DNA of 64,000 bases, taken from assembly GCF_021391535.1 (NCBI RefSeq), contig NZ_CP090066.1:2369501-2433500 (forward strand), given 5' to 3'. A program made the translations under genes and the position numbers. The notes beneath the pieces are model-generated. The model was not told the DNA's origin and did not search any database. It worked only from the letters and a program-made list of their open reading frames with translations. The DNA comes from Aurantimonas sp. HBX-1 (GTDB lineage: Bacteria; Pseudomonadota; Alphaproteobacteria; Rhizobiales; Rhizobiaceae). Of this stretch, positions 9,011 through 18,141 are shown piece after piece (the first letter of the stretch is position 1; every line of letters begins with the position of its first letter).

Positions 9011-9754
9011 TCAGCGAACGACGTAGACGACCTGCCGATTGGCCGGATCGACCAGTACCGGCTGACCGTTCACGTGGACGTAGCGGTACTCGTAGTCCGG
9101 GATGGTCTGCAGTTCGACCGTCTCCGGGAGCTGCGAGCCGACAACCGCCTCGCCTTCCAGATAGACCGGATCAACCGGGTTGGACCGGACATAGGCAAGC
9201 CGCTCGTCCGGCGGATTGACCGCCGCGCCCGCCACGAGACCGGCAGCGCCGCCGATGGCGGCACCGATGGGACCGCCGATGATCGCGCCGGCCACGGCAC
9301 CGGTCGCAGCGCCGGCAACCTCGCCGGAGCCGCCGCTGTCCTCGTAGGTCACGACCGGGTACTCGGTCCGGCGTTCGGTCACGACGACCGTCTGGCCACC
9401 CATGTCGGCGGTCAGGTACTGGCTGTATGCCCAGCCGGTCGTGCCATCGACCGTGACGCGGCACCAGGCGCCGCTCTCGGTGCAGCCTTCGAGCGTGACG
9501 GAATCGTCCGGGCTCATCGACCCGACGATCTCGTAGTTCGGGCCGGGTCCGGCGCGAACGTTCAGGTCGGTCGTCGCTGAGACCGTTGTCCCTGTGGTGG
9601 CCGTCGTTGTGGTGGCCGTCGTTGTGGTGGCCGTCCCTGTGGCGGCCGTCCCGGAGACAGTGGCCCCGGGGGCAGCCGTCTGCGCGGTTGCGGGAACCGC
9701 GGTGGCGGCGATCAGGCCGGCAGCGCCTGCACTCAGCAAAGTCTTCAGTTTCAT
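9011..9754 (-). CDS. Exported SH3b / glycine-zipper / DUF1236 protein
   Basis: A 247-aa envelope protein. After a signal peptide (LLSAGAAGLIAATAVPATAQ) come a Thr/Ala low-complexity linker (about 30-55) and a bacterial SH3 domain (about 58-115, LNVRAGPGPNYEIVGSM). Then there is a glycine-zipper-like stretch (GAVAGAIIGGPIGAAIGGAAG, split over 165-190) and a C-terminal DUF1236 repeat (VELQTIPDYEYRYVHVNGQP). The combination is common in Rhizobiales and points to cell-wall association. The start is ATG 9754; the frame extends upstream without support. Confidence 0.9.
   Translation of the reverse strand: MKLKTLLSAGAAGLIAATAVPATAQTAAPGATVSGTAATGTATTTTATTTTATTGTTVSATTDLNVRAGPGPNYEIVGSMSPDDSVTLEGCTESGAWCRVTVDGTTGWAYSQYLTADMGGQTVVVTERRTEYPVVTYEDSGGSGEVAGAATGAVAGAIIGGPIGAAIGGAAGLVAGAAVNPPDERLAYVRSNPVDPVYLEGEAVVGSQLPETVELQTIPDYEYRYVHVNGQPVLVDPANRQVVYVVR
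9594..9653. repeat. Four 15-bp tandem repeats inside the SH3/DUF1236 gene
   Basis: Four head-to-tail copies of a 15-bp unit (GTGGTGGCCGTCGTT on the plus strand), the first two identical and the last two diverged. They encode the Thr/Ala-rich linker after the signal peptide. Because 15 bp is in frame, slippage would only change linker length. Confidence 0.85.
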
Positions 9755-10166
9755 GATTGGTCTCCCATTATCGGCACGCACTTCGCATCAGGCTGAAGCG
9801 CCATCCGAGCCGCTAACAGGGCACGGCGCGGCGAAGTTCCGGGTTTCGGCCGCCCCGTCCGTCCGGCGAAAATGCCGTTTATCTGAGGTTCATCAACATG
9901 GCGGCCGCCGGGGCGCCGGGGGGCCTGATTTGCCTGCGACTTCGCCGACCGGGCAGTCGCGGCCGCCGGGCTTTGGACAAGAAATGACCCAGATTCCAAA
10001 ATGCCGGTAACGCACCCTCCTCTGCCGGGCACCGCCCAGGGCGCGCAGGAGACGTCGCCAGTTGGCGCGCCGCCAGGAGGTCTCGTCCGCCGCTTGTGCG
10101 GCGGCGCTGGCGGGGCTAGGCTTTTCGCAACGAAGCGTTCCCAGAAGACGCTCGGGAGGCACCACC
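9755..10166. other. Divergent intergenic region, SH3 protein / YeeE permease
   Basis: A 412-nt stretch without a supported gene; short frames here have no start signals or recognisable similarity. It presumably contains both divergent promoters. Confidence 0.5.
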
Positions 10167-11264
10167 ATGCTGTTCGAAAGCGGCCTTGCGCTGCCGCTGG
10201 CGGGTCTCGCCGCCGGCGCCGCGATGGGCTACGCCGCGCGGCGGCATCACTTCTGCACGCTCTCGGCCCTGGAACGGCGCTGGTACGCCGGCGACGACAA
10301 CGGCGTGCGGGCCTGGGGCCTGGCGATCCTGGTCGCGATCATCCTCACCCAGTGCCTGGTGCTCGCCGGCCTGTTCGATCCCGCGCAGAGCTTCTACCTT
10401 ACGCCGAACTTCGGATGGTCCGGGGCAGTGCTCGGCGGCCTCGCCTTCGGCTTCGGCATGGCGCTCGTCGGCACCTGCGGCTTCGGCGCGCTGGTCCGGC
10501 TCGGCGGCGGCTCGCTGGGCGGCCTGGTGGTGGTGATCGTACTCGGCCTCGCCGCCCTCGCCACGCAGCGCGGAATCATCGCCTTCGGCCGGATCGCGAT
10601 CGTGGATTCGCAGGCGCTGGACCTCACGCGGATCGGTTCGCCGGACCAGTCGCTCGGCAGCCTCGCGAGCGCGATCATCGGCCGGGACATCGCGTGGCTG
10701 GTCACGCTGGCGGCAGTCGTGGGGCTGGCGGCCTGGGTGTTCCGCGCGCCGGCGTTCCGGCGCGACCGCGGCAAGGTCGCGGCGGGGATCGTGATCGGGG
10801 TCGCCGTCGCCTTCGGCTGGCTGGCGACATCGTTCATCGCGGCGCGCTCCTTCGATCCGGTGCAGATCGAGAGCGCGTCCTTCGTCGTGCCGCCCGGCGA
10901 CGTGATCCTGCAGCTGATCGCGGTGACGGGCGCCCTGCCCGACTACGGCGCCGGACTGGTGCTCGGGGTCGTGCTCGGCGCGGCGGCGGCGGCCGTGCGG
11001 CGCCACGACGTCCGATGGGAGGCCTGCGACGACGCGCGCGAACTCTCCCGCCACCTCGTCGGCGCGGTGCTGATGGGCGTCGGCGGCGTGTTCGCCCTCG
11101 GCTGTACGATCGGCCAGGGGGTCTCCGCCGCCTCGCTGCTGACGATCTCGGCGCCGGTCGTGCTGATCTCCATCGCTATCGGGGCGCGGCTCGGCCTCGC
11201 CTACATCCTCGAAGGCTCGATCCGGCACGCCTTCCTGCCGATCGAACGGGGCCCGGCCGAGTAG
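10167..11264 (+). CDS. YeeE/YedE family sulfur-compound permease
   Basis: Polytopic inner-membrane protein of 365 aa with about ten helices. The conserved Cys signatures of the YeeE/YedE (Sulf_transp) family are present: RHHFC with Cys30, GTCGFG with Cys104, and GCTIGQG near residue 312. In characterised members, which carry thiosulfate, these cysteines line the pore and relay sulfur. Start ATG 10167 is preceded by GGGAGG. An adjacent Tat-exported metallo-beta-lactamase-fold protein converges on it, consistent with a sulfur-handling locus. Rhodanese or TusA partners are not present here. Confidence 0.9.
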   Translation: MLFESGLALPLAGLAAGAAMGYAARRHHFCTLSALERRWYAGDDNGVRAWGLAILVAIILTQCLVLAGLFDPAQSFYLTPNFGWSGAVLGGLAFGFGMALVGTCGFGALVRLGGGSLGGLVVVIVLGLAALATQRGIIAFGRIAIVDSQALDLTRIGSPDQSLGSLASAIIGRDIAWLVTLAAVVGLAAWVFRAPAFRRDRGKVAAGIVIGVAVAFGWLATSFIAARSFDPVQIESASFVVPPGDVILQLIAVTGALPDYGAGLVLGVVLGAAAAAVRRHDVRWEACDDARELSRHLVGAVLMGVGGVFALGCTIGQGVSAASLLTISAPVVLISIAIGARLGLAYILEGSIRHAFLPIERGPAE

Positions 11265-11265
11265 T

Positions 11266-12168
11266 TCAGGCCTCGGGCACGAAGCGGTAGCCTGAGCTGG
11301 CGGTCTCCACCCGCCCCAGTCCGCCCCGCGGCAGGTGGAACCCGACGAAGCGCATCTTCTCCGAAGCCAGCCGGTCGAGCAGCGCCGTACGGGTCGTCGC
11401 GCCGGCCTGCGGATCCTGGTCGGCGCTCCAGAAGAGGTCCGGGCGGGCGAAGGAGATCGGATCGTTGATGATCGCGTCGCCCACCACCATCACCGGGTCA
11501 CCCTCCCCGTGCAGCACGAAGGCGCAGTGTCCCGGCGTATGGCCGAACGCAGCCATCGCCTCGATGCCGGGAAGCACTTCCTTGCCGGGCGTGAACAGGG
11601 TGCAGCGGTCCTCGATCGCGTCGAAGCGGCTGCGGGCGCCGATGACGAAGCTCTGGCGGTCCTCCGGCATTTCGGCGAGCGCGGCGTCGGAGCGCCAGTA
11701 GTCCCACTCCGCCTGGCAGACATGGAACGCCGCGTTGGCGAACGGCACTTCGTCGAAATCGTCGAGCACGCCCCAAATGTGGTCGGGATGGGCGTGCGTG
11801 AAGATCACGTCGGTCACCTCGCCCAGGTCGATGCCGGCGGCTTCCAGGCTCTCGGGCAGCTTGCCAGCGCTCGGCATGAAGTTGCTGCCGGCGCCGGCAT
11901 CGAACAGGACGAGGCGGTCCGGGCCGCGCAGCAGCGTCACGTTGCAGGCCGCGGCATGGGTGGCGCCCAGCGCGGTGCGATCGACGCCGATCTCCGCGAG
12001 CGCGGCGTCGGGGATCCCCCGCAGGACGTAATCGGTGGGCAGCACCAGCTGGCCGTCGCTCAGCGTCGCCAGCGCATCCGGCGCCGCCACCGCCCGGGAC
12101 CGCAGGCCGGACGCGGCCAGTCCGGCAAGGGCGAGCGCGCCGACCGTGAAGTTCCGTCTGGTCAGCAT
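11266..12168 (-). CDS. Tat-exported metallo-beta-lactamase-fold hydrolase
   Basis: A 300-aa protein with a twin-arginine signal (TRRNFTVGALALAGLAASG) followed by an MBL fold. The metal motif THAHPDH has His125, His127, Asp129 and His130. GHTPGHCAF and the late VVGDAI supply further ligands. Start ATG 12168 is preceded by GGAGGAG. It is convergent with the YeeE-type permease, leaving a single base between the stop codons. Possible roles include periplasmic sulfur or quinoprotein chemistry, or lactonase activity; the sequence does not decide. Confidence 0.88.
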   Translation of the reverse strand: MLTRRNFTVGALALAGLAASGLRSRAVAAPDALATLSDGQLVLPTDYVLRGIPDAALAEIGVDRTALGATHAAACNVTLLRGPDRLVLFDAGAGSNFMPSAGKLPESLEAAGIDLGEVTDVIFTHAHPDHIWGVLDDFDEVPFANAAFHVCQAEWDYWRSDAALAEMPEDRQSFVIGARSRFDAIEDRCTLFTPGKEVLPGIEAMAAFGHTPGHCAFVLHGEGDPVMVVGDAIINDPISFARPDLFWSADQDPQAGATTRTALLDRLASEKMRFVGFHLPRGGLGRVETASSGYRFVPEA

Positions 12169-12284
12169 GGTTTCTCCTCCGCAGCTGCCACTGTCGGCGC
12201 AGGATATATAGAATATTTGTAATGTATAGTCGGCGTCCCCGGCTCCGCGAGGACGGCGGAATGTGCGTGCCGGGCGGATCGCGT

Positions 12285-13220
12285 TCAGGCCGCGACCGGG
12301 TTCCTCAGGCGCGCCTTCCAGGTCCCGGCATTGACCAGCTTGACGATGACGTCGCCGAGGGCCCGGGCAACGACCTCGCTGCCGCGCGGGTTCATCGTGC
12401 GCTGCGAGACCACGACTGAGAGCCGCCATGACGGCGTCGGATCGACGATCGGCACCGCCACCATGTCGTTACGCCGCAGTTCGTCGAGGAAGGCGAAGTT
12501 CGGCATCACCGTGCAGTGACCCTCCTCGCTGACCAGCCGGGCAATGGCGGGCAGGCTGTCGCAGTCGAGCGCGCTGGCGGCGACGTCGTGCTTGGCGGCG
12601 AGCCGCTCGATGACGCCGCGCAGGATATGCGGCCGGCCGGGCAGCACCAGCGGCAGGTCGAAGATCTTGGCGAACGGCACCGAACCGCGACGCGCCAGGG
12701 CGCTGCCCGGCGGCACGAACAGCATCAGATCCTCGGCGATCATCCCGGTATAGGCGACGTGCTCGAAGGCGCGATGGTCGTAGAGCAGCGCCACGTCGAG
12801 CCGCCCGGCCTGGATGAAGTCGTCGAGATAGCCCGACATCGCCTCGACCACATGCAGGACGATGTTGGGCTGCGTCGCCGCCAGTTCGCGAAACAGCGGC
12901 AGCGACAGGTTCCGCGCCGCGGAGGTCGGCAGTCCCACCGAGATCCGGCCGGTCGGATGCGTCGCCTGCGACTGGATCACGTCGCGCGCCCGCTCCACCC
13001 CGCTGAGGATCTTGCGGGCATGCTCGTAGAACTGCTGGCCGAGTTCCGTCAGCTTGGCGCCGCGCGCATGGCGCGACAGCAGTTCGACGCCGAGTTCGTC
13101 TTCCAGATTGCGGATCTGCTGGCTCAGCGAGGGCTGCGCGATGCGCAGGATCTCGGCGGCGCGCGAGAAGTTTCCCGCGTCGGCGATCTGGACGAAATAG
13201 CGAAGCTGGCGAAGGTCCAT
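12285..13220 (-). CDS. LysR family regulator (paralogue 1 of the deaminase cluster)
   Basis: A 311-aa LysR regulator: HTH at residues 1-60 (MDLRQLRYFVQIADAGNFSR), then a CysB/Nac-like effector domain. GGAG precedes ATG 13220. Its HTH is close to that of the LysR at 14688-15665 (shared QLRYF-QIAD-G-FSRAAE and AQPSLSQ motifs), so the two are paralogues. It lies downstream of the CodA-like gene on the same strand. It may be co-transcribed with that gene or regulate the MBL gene that follows. Confidence 0.9.
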   Translation of the reverse strand: MDLRQLRYFVQIADAGNFSRAAEILRIAQPSLSQQIRNLEDELGVELLSRHARGAKLTELGQQFYEHARKILSGVERARDVIQSQATHPTGRISVGLPTSAARNLSLPLFRELAATQPNIVLHVVEAMSGYLDDFIQAGRLDVALLYDHRAFEHVAYTGMIAEDLMLFVPPGSALARRGSVPFAKIFDLPLVLPGRPHILRGVIERLAAKHDVAASALDCDSLPAIARLVSEEGHCTVMPNFAFLDELRRNDMVAVPIVDPTPSWRLSVVVSQRTMNPRGSEVVARALGDVIVKLVNAGTWKARLRNPVAA

Positions 13221-13392
13221 GATGCGTCTCCGGCCGGATGACGCACAAGATCTGGGCAAATGTCAAATCGTATAGAAATGAGGCATATGCGCGGGCTATG
13301 GACGGCGCCGCCGCTGGTTCCCGTGGCGCCGGGCCCTTCATTGGCACCTGCGTCCAGGGAGAGCGCGCCGGCGCCCCTCTGATAGGCTGGCG

Positions 13393-14691
13393 CTATGGGG
13401 CCGGCCAGGTCGGCCCGTAGCCGGCGATCGAGACGGCTGGCGCCCGCCCGGGCAGGTCGAGCACCGTCTCGCGCGCCGGCGTCTGCGCCAGGACCCGGCC
13501 CCGCCGCACCACCGCCAGCCGATCGGCGCGGAGCCGCACCGCCTCGATCGGGTCGCGCGCGTCGAGCAGCACGAAGTCGGCATGACAGCCGGGCGTCAGC
13601 CCGTATTCTTCGAGGCCGAAGGCCCGCGCCGCGTTGGTGGTGACCGCCTCGAAGCAGAAGCGGATCTCATCGAGGCTGATCATGTGCGCGGCGTGCGTCG
13701 CCATGTGGGCGACGTCGAGCATGTCGGCGTTGCCGAAGACGTACCAGGGATCCATGCAGGAATCCTGGCCGAGCGCGATGTTGACGCCCTTCGCCCGCAG
13801 TTCCGGGATGCGCATCAGGCCACGGCGCTTCGGGTAGGTGTCGCTGCGCCCCTGGAGGTTGATGTTGGCGAGCGGGTTGGGGATGCAGTGCATGCCGGAT
13901 TCGGCGATCAGCGGAATGAGCTTGCTGGCGTAGTAGTTGTCCATCGAATGCATCGAGGTGAGGTGCGACCCGGACACCCGGTCGCGGAGCCCGAGCCGCA
14001 CCGCTTCGGCGGCGAGCGTCTCGACGTGGCGCGACAACGGGTCGTCGGTCTCGTCGCAGTGGATGTCGACCCTAAGGCCCCGCGCCGCGGCGATCTCGCA
14101 GAGCGCGACCACCGAGCGGTTCCCCTCCTCCATCGTGCGCTCGAAATGCGGGATGCCGCCGACGATGTCGACGCCGCGGTCGAGCGCACGCTCCAGATTG
14201 GCGGCGGCGATGGGCGAGCAGAAATAGCCGTCCTGCGGGAACGCCACGATCTGCAGGTCGAGATAGTCCTTCACCTTCTCGCGCACCTCGAGCAGCGCCT
14301 CGACGCCGACCAGCCGCTTGTCGCAGACGTCGACATGGGTGCGGATTGCCAAAAGCCCCTGCGCGACGGCGAGGTCGCAATAGCGCAGCGCCCGCTCCGC
14401 CACCGCCTCGACCGTCCGCAGCGGCCGCTGCTCGCCCCACAGCGCGATGCCTTCGAGCAGCGTCCCCGACCGGTTGAAGCGCGGCTGCCCGACCGACAGC
14501 GTCGCATCCAGATGGAAATGGATATCGACGAAGGGCGGCGAGACCAGCCGCCCCGTCGCGTCGATCTCCCGGCCGGCCTCCGCCGCCAGGCGCAGCTCGA
14601 CCGCCACGATGCGCCCGTCCCGGCAGCCGATGTCGATTCCCGTCCGGCCGTCCGGCAAATTGGCATTCCGCATGATGAGATCGAAGGTCAT
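13393..14691 (-). CDS. CodA-like cytosine/creatinine-type deaminase (amidohydrolase)
   Basis: A 432-aa metal-dependent amidohydrolase, cytosine deaminase subgroup. It aligns along its length with E. coli CodA as I recall that sequence: HFHLD at 58-62, SGTLLEGI, IRTHVDVCD, LQIVAFPQ, HCDE at 211-214, SH at 242-243, and NLQGRSDTYPKRRG. In CodA the end of the pocket reads GHDD; here it is GQDS, so the catalytic Asp is kept (Asp310) but the neighbouring substrate-contacting Asp is Ser311. That predicts altered substrate choice. ATG 14691 overlaps the upstream LysR stop by 4 nt. Confidence 0.9.
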   Translation of the reverse strand: MTFDLIMRNANLPDGRTGIDIGCRDGRIVAVELRLAAEAGREIDATGRLVSPPFVDIHFHLDATLSVGQPRFNRSGTLLEGIALWGEQRPLRTVEAVAERALRYCDLAVAQGLLAIRTHVDVCDKRLVGVEALLEVREKVKDYLDLQIVAFPQDGYFCSPIAAANLERALDRGVDIVGGIPHFERTMEEGNRSVVALCEIAAARGLRVDIHCDETDDPLSRHVETLAAEAVRLGLRDRVSGSHLTSMHSMDNYYASKLIPLIAESGMHCIPNPLANINLQGRSDTYPKRRGLMRIPELRAKGVNIALGQDSCMDPWYVFGNADMLDVAHMATHAAHMISLDEIRFCFEAVTTNAARAFGLEEYGLTPGCHADFVLLDARDPIEAVRLRADRLAVVRRGRVLAQTPARETVLDLPGRAPAVSIAGYGPTWPAP

Positions 14692-15665
14692 GGCAGTTCC
14701 TTGCTCAGGGAGGATGGGATGTCGGCGGCGGCCGGTCCGGGCGCGCGCCGCAGCTGCGCTTCCCACTGGCCGCCCGCCACCAGCGAACGCGCGACCTCGT
14801 CGAGAAGCGCCGCGACCGCCATCGAGGCCCGGCCGTCGGCGGCCTTGCGCGACAATACGATGGACAGCCGCCATGTCGGCGTCGGATCGACCAGCGGGAT
14901 GGCGACGAGATTGCCGCGATCGATCTCGTCGCGCAGCGCGAAGCTCGGGTAGATCGTTGCGTTGCCGTCCAGCACCAGCGCCACGATCGCCTGCAGGCTG
15001 TCGCAGTTGATGGCGACCGTCAGTTCCGCATCGGCCCGCGCCGCGAAGGTTTCCACCACTTCGCGGATCACGTGCGGCCGCTGCGGCAGAACGAGCGGCA
15101 GGGCGAGCGCCTGGCGATATGTGACGGCGCGGCTTCCCGCCAGCTGGTGCCCGGCCGGCAGGATGAGCCGAAGCTCCTCGACCATCACATCGTTCGCAAC
15201 GATGTTCTCGAACGCCTTGCGGTCGTAGAGCAGCGCGACGTCGACCTTTCCCGTCTGCATCCATTCGTCGAGGCTGCCGGTCATCGCTTCCACCAGATGG
15301 ATGGCGATGCGCGGGTAGCGCGCGGCAGCCGCGCGGATCAGCGGCACCGCGAGGCCCCGGCACGCGGAGGTCGGCAGGCCCAGCACGACGACGCCGGACG
15401 GGCTGTCGGCCGCTGCCTGCAGCGCCTCGCGCGAGCGCTCCACCTCCCGCAGGATGAGCCGGACGTGGTCGCAGAGCAGCCGCCCCTGTTCGGTGGCCGT
15501 CACGCCGCGCGGATGGCGCGCCAGGAGGTTGACGCCGAGTTCGTCCTCGAGGCTGCGCACGTGCTGGCTCAGCGACGGCTGGGCGACGCTCAGCACCTCG
15601 GCGGCACGCGAGAAGCTGCCGCTGTCGGCAATCTGCAGGAAGTAGCGAAGCTGGCGAAGTTCCAT
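14688..15665 (-). CDS. LysR family regulator (paralogue 2 of the deaminase cluster)
   Basis: A 325-aa LysR regulator with HTH at 1-60 (MELRQLRYFLQIADSGSFSR) and a PBP-like effector domain. It is translationally coupled to the CodA-like deaminase (4-nt ATGA overlap) and divergent from the polyamine-type transporter operon. It is therefore the prime candidate regulator of both units. The direct repeats at 15723-15771 are likely contact sites. Confidence 0.92.
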   Translation of the reverse strand: MELRQLRYFLQIADSGSFSRAAEVLSVAQPSLSQHVRSLEDELGVNLLARHPRGVTATEQGRLLCDHVRLILREVERSREALQAAADSPSGVVVLGLPTSACRGLAVPLIRAAAARYPRIAIHLVEAMTGSLDEWMQTGKVDVALLYDRKAFENIVANDVMVEELRLILPAGHQLAGSRAVTYRQALALPLVLPQRPHVIREVVETFAARADAELTVAINCDSLQAIVALVLDGNATIYPSFALRDEIDRGNLVAIPLVDPTPTWRLSIVLSRKAADGRASMAVAALLDEVARSLVAGGQWEAQLRRAPGPAAADIPSSLSKELP

Positions 15666-16042
15666 CCCGTACTCCGGCTCGGGGATGGGCTGAGTGTCGG
15701 CGGCCGGCAGCGACTGTCAAACGCCCAGAACCTATGCAGGATCACGATCGACTGCCCAGAATCGATGCAGGCGATGGAGAATAGTTCAATAGATTCAAGG
15801 CAGCAGCTTCCGGGTATTTGCCGATATCTGCATGCCTAGAACTTCTGCCTATGGCTGGCGATTGCTATTTCGTCTTTTGAATCACGAAACCCGTGGTGCA
15901 AGCTCCTGATCACACCGAAGCCCGGAAACGGCGCGGATGGCTCGCGAAGGCGGGCCGTCTGTCGATGGCTCGCGCCGTCGAGAAACGCCGTTCGGCCCGC
16001 GACCGGTGCGCGTTGAACGGCCACACGGACAGGAGACATTGG
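15666..16042. other. Divergent control region of the deaminase/transporter cluster
   Basis: A 377-nt stretch without a supported gene between the LysR and the binding-protein gene. It contains the direct repeats listed separately and a weaker third match starting at 15834 (GCCTAGAACTTCTGC). A frame starting at 15893 continues into the binding-protein gene, but the real start is at 16043. Confidence 0.6.
15723..15771. promoter_or_regulatory. Pair of 18-bp direct repeats, candidate LysR sites
   Basis: GCCCAGAACCTATGCAGG (15723-15740) and GCCCAGAATCGATGCAGG (15754-15771) match at 16 of 18 positions. They are 31 bp apart start to start, about three helical turns, so bound proteins would sit on the same DNA face. 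They lie 58-106 bp upstream of the LysR start codon in the divergent region. Confidence 0.55.
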
Positions 16043-17194
16043 ATGAGCAAGTTTCAGATCACCGATCCGCGCGGGCTGCTGCTCCGCCCGACGCGCCGGA
16101 CGGTGCTCCAGGGCGCCGGCGCGCTGGCCGGCGCCGCCGCCTTCACCGGCTTCGGCCCCTTTGAGGCGAGCGCCCAGGACAACGTGCTCAACATCCTCAC
16201 CTGGCCGGGACACGGCGACCCGGCCTTCGTCAAGCCGTTCGAGGACGAGCACGGCGTGAAGGTGGTGGCCAAGGAATATGTCGGCGGCGAGCCGATGCTG
16301 GCGCTGATGAACCAGTCGCCTCCGGGATCCTTCGACGTCGTGCTGGCCGATGCCGAATACATCTACATGCTGCAGGAGGGCGGCTTCATCGACGAGATGG
16401 ATCCGGCCGATTACCCGCTCGCCGACTACTGGCCCGAGTTCCAGAAGTTCCCGCTGCACTGGAAGGACGACAAGCTCTATTCGGTGATGATCCGCTTCGG
16501 CTATCTCGGCCTCGCCTACCGCACCGACGTCCTGAACGAGGAGGACGTGAAGACGTACAAGGCGCTGTGGAGCGAAAAGGTGAAGGGCAAGGTCGGCTTC
16601 TTCGACTGGTACCTGCCGACCATGGGCTGCCTCAGCCTCGGCAACGGCAACAAGCCGCCCTTCGACATCGACGAGGCGGCGTTCGAGGCCCTGAAGGAGA
16701 CGCTGTTCTCGCTGCGGCCGCAGACCAGCGGCTTCTACTCGATGGCCGACCAGTTCGCGATGCTCACCAACGGCACGGCCGGCGTCATTCCCGGCGTCGG
16801 CGACTGGGTGGTGCTGCTGCTGCAGAACGAGGGCGTGCCGGTGAACGCCGTCGTGCCCGACGAAGGCGGCATCCAGTGGACCGAGTCGATGTCGGTCGTC
16901 TCGAGCTCGTCGAAGAAGGACCTCGCCAAGAAGTTCATCCAGTACGCCAGCTCGCCGGAAGGCCAGTTCCGCTCGGCCCGCCTGCCCGCCTACTGGGCCT
17001 CGATCCCCAACCGCAAGGGCTGGGAGAAGATGAACGCCGAGGCGCCCGAGGATGCGGTCAAGCTCCGCCACACCTTCGACGCGCGCAACGTCATGGACGA
17101 ATACAAGGAAGGCAAGATCTTCATCCGCCAGACGCCGGTGCAGCAGGACATCGAGACCTGGAACGACACCTGGTCCGAATTCAAGGCCATGTGA
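16043..17194 (+). CDS. Spermidine/putrescine-type periplasmic binding protein (PotD-like)
   Basis: A 383-aa substrate-binding protein. The Tat-like signal PTRRTVLQGAGALAGAAAF (Arg18-Arg19) is followed by the PotD-family fold (LNILTWPGHGDPAFVKPFED, FDVVLADAEYIYMLQEGG). AGGAG lies 7 nt before ATG 16043. First gene of a four-gene ABC operon. Family membership suggests a cationic or small N-containing ligand. With creatininase and deaminase genes downstream and opposite, the ligand may be a cyclic urea or guanidine compound rather than a polyamine. Confidence 0.92.
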   Translation: MSKFQITDPRGLLLRPTRRTVLQGAGALAGAAAFTGFGPFEASAQDNVLNILTWPGHGDPAFVKPFEDEHGVKVVAKEYVGGEPMLALMNQSPPGSFDVVLADAEYIYMLQEGGFIDEMDPADYPLADYWPEFQKFPLHWKDDKLYSVMIRFGYLGLAYRTDVLNEEDVKTYKALWSEKVKGKVGFFDWYLPTMGCLSLGNGNKPPFDIDEAAFEALKETLFSLRPQTSGFYSMADQFAMLTNGTAGVIPGVGDWVVLLLQNEGVPVNAVVPDEGGIQWTESMSVVSSSSKKDLAKKFIQYASSPEGQFRSARLPAYWASIPNRKGWEKMNAEAPEDAVKLRHTFDARNVMDEYKEGKIFIRQTPVQQDIETWNDTWSEFKAM

Positions 17195-17268
17195 TCCGCC
17201 CGCCGGGGCGGCCCCCGGGCTGCTCCGGCGCACGCGGAATCTCGTTCCTGCAATGAAACAGGTAGGTC

Positions 17269-18141
17269 ATGGCTGACAGCTCCCTGTCGCACGCCCGTGC
17301 CAGCCGCATCCGCTTCGCGGTGTTCCTCGGCGCCCCGACGCTGATCTGGCAGCTCTGCTTCTTCGTGGTGCCGCTCGGCTTCCTGGTCGCCATGACCTTC
17401 TGGTCGGTGCGCAACTTCCGGCTGCAGCCGGACTTCACCTTCGCCAACTGGTCGACGATCCTCTCCGCCGGCTTCTTCCAGAGCGCCTACACCTACACGT
17501 TCGGCCTGTCGGCCCTGGTCGCCGTGTTCGTCAGCGTCGCGGCCTTTCCCGTCGCCTATGTCCTCGCCTTCAAGGTGCGGCCGTCGACGCGGATGCTGCT
17601 GGCGGGCCTGCTCGTCGTGCCGTTCTTCACCAGCTTCCCGGTCCGCATCTACTCGATGCAGATCTTCTTCAGCCCGAACGGCCTGATCAACACGGCGCTG
17701 GATGCCATCGGCATCGCCCCGATCTCCGTCCTCAACAGCCCGACCGGCACCTTCATCGGCTTCCTGACGCTGACCGCGCCGCTGGTGGTGCTGCTGCAGA
17801 CCTTTGCGCTGGTCGCCGTCGACCGGCAGCTGGTCGAGGCGGCGCACAACCTGCGCTGCGGCGCGCTGCGCACCGTGTTCACGATCGTCATTCCGGCGGC
17901 CCGCGTCGGGCTCGTCGTCGCCGGCGCCTTCGCCTTCGTGCTGGCCTTCGGCGATTACATCAGCCCGCAATTCCTCGGCGGCTCCAACCCGCCGACCCTG
18001 TCGATCCTGATCGCCGACCAGGTGAAGTCCGGCAACCACTGGCCGCGCGCCTCCGTCGTCGCCGTCATCATGATCGCGACGCTGGCACTGGTGCTCGGCG
18101 CCCTGCTGAAGCTCGCCTATGGCGGCAGGAAGCCGTCATGA
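17269..18141 (+). CDS. ABC permease, PotB type
   Basis: A 290-aa permease with six predicted helices and an EAA loop (LVEAAHNLRCGALRTVFTIVIP). The DYISPQFLGG motif is typical of polyamine-type permeases. AGG-type ribosome binding site before ATG 17269; 74 nt after the binding protein and a 4-nt overlap with the next permease. Confidence 0.93.
   Translation: MADSSLSHARASRIRFAVFLGAPTLIWQLCFFVVPLGFLVAMTFWSVRNFRLQPDFTFANWSTILSAGFFQSAYTYTFGLSALVAVFVSVAAFPVAYVLAFKVRPSTRMLLAGLLVVPFFTSFPVRIYSMQIFFSPNGLINTALDAIGIAPISVLNSPTGTFIGFLTLTAPLVVLLQTFALVAVDRQLVEAAHNLRCGALRTVFTIVIPAARVGLVVAGAFAFVLAFGDYISPQFLGGSNPPTLSILIADQVKSGNHWPRASVVAVIMIATLALVLGALLKLAYGGRKPS

Noticed and set aside
9594..9653. Short regular repeats considered as a CRISPR-like array
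   Set aside because: Units are contiguous, 15 bp and in frame inside a coding gene, without spacers or cas genes.
13393..15720. 775-codon minus frame joining the deaminase to sequence upstream
   Set aside because: The upstream part is the LysR gene read out of frame; the deaminase begins at 14691 with an ATGA overlap.
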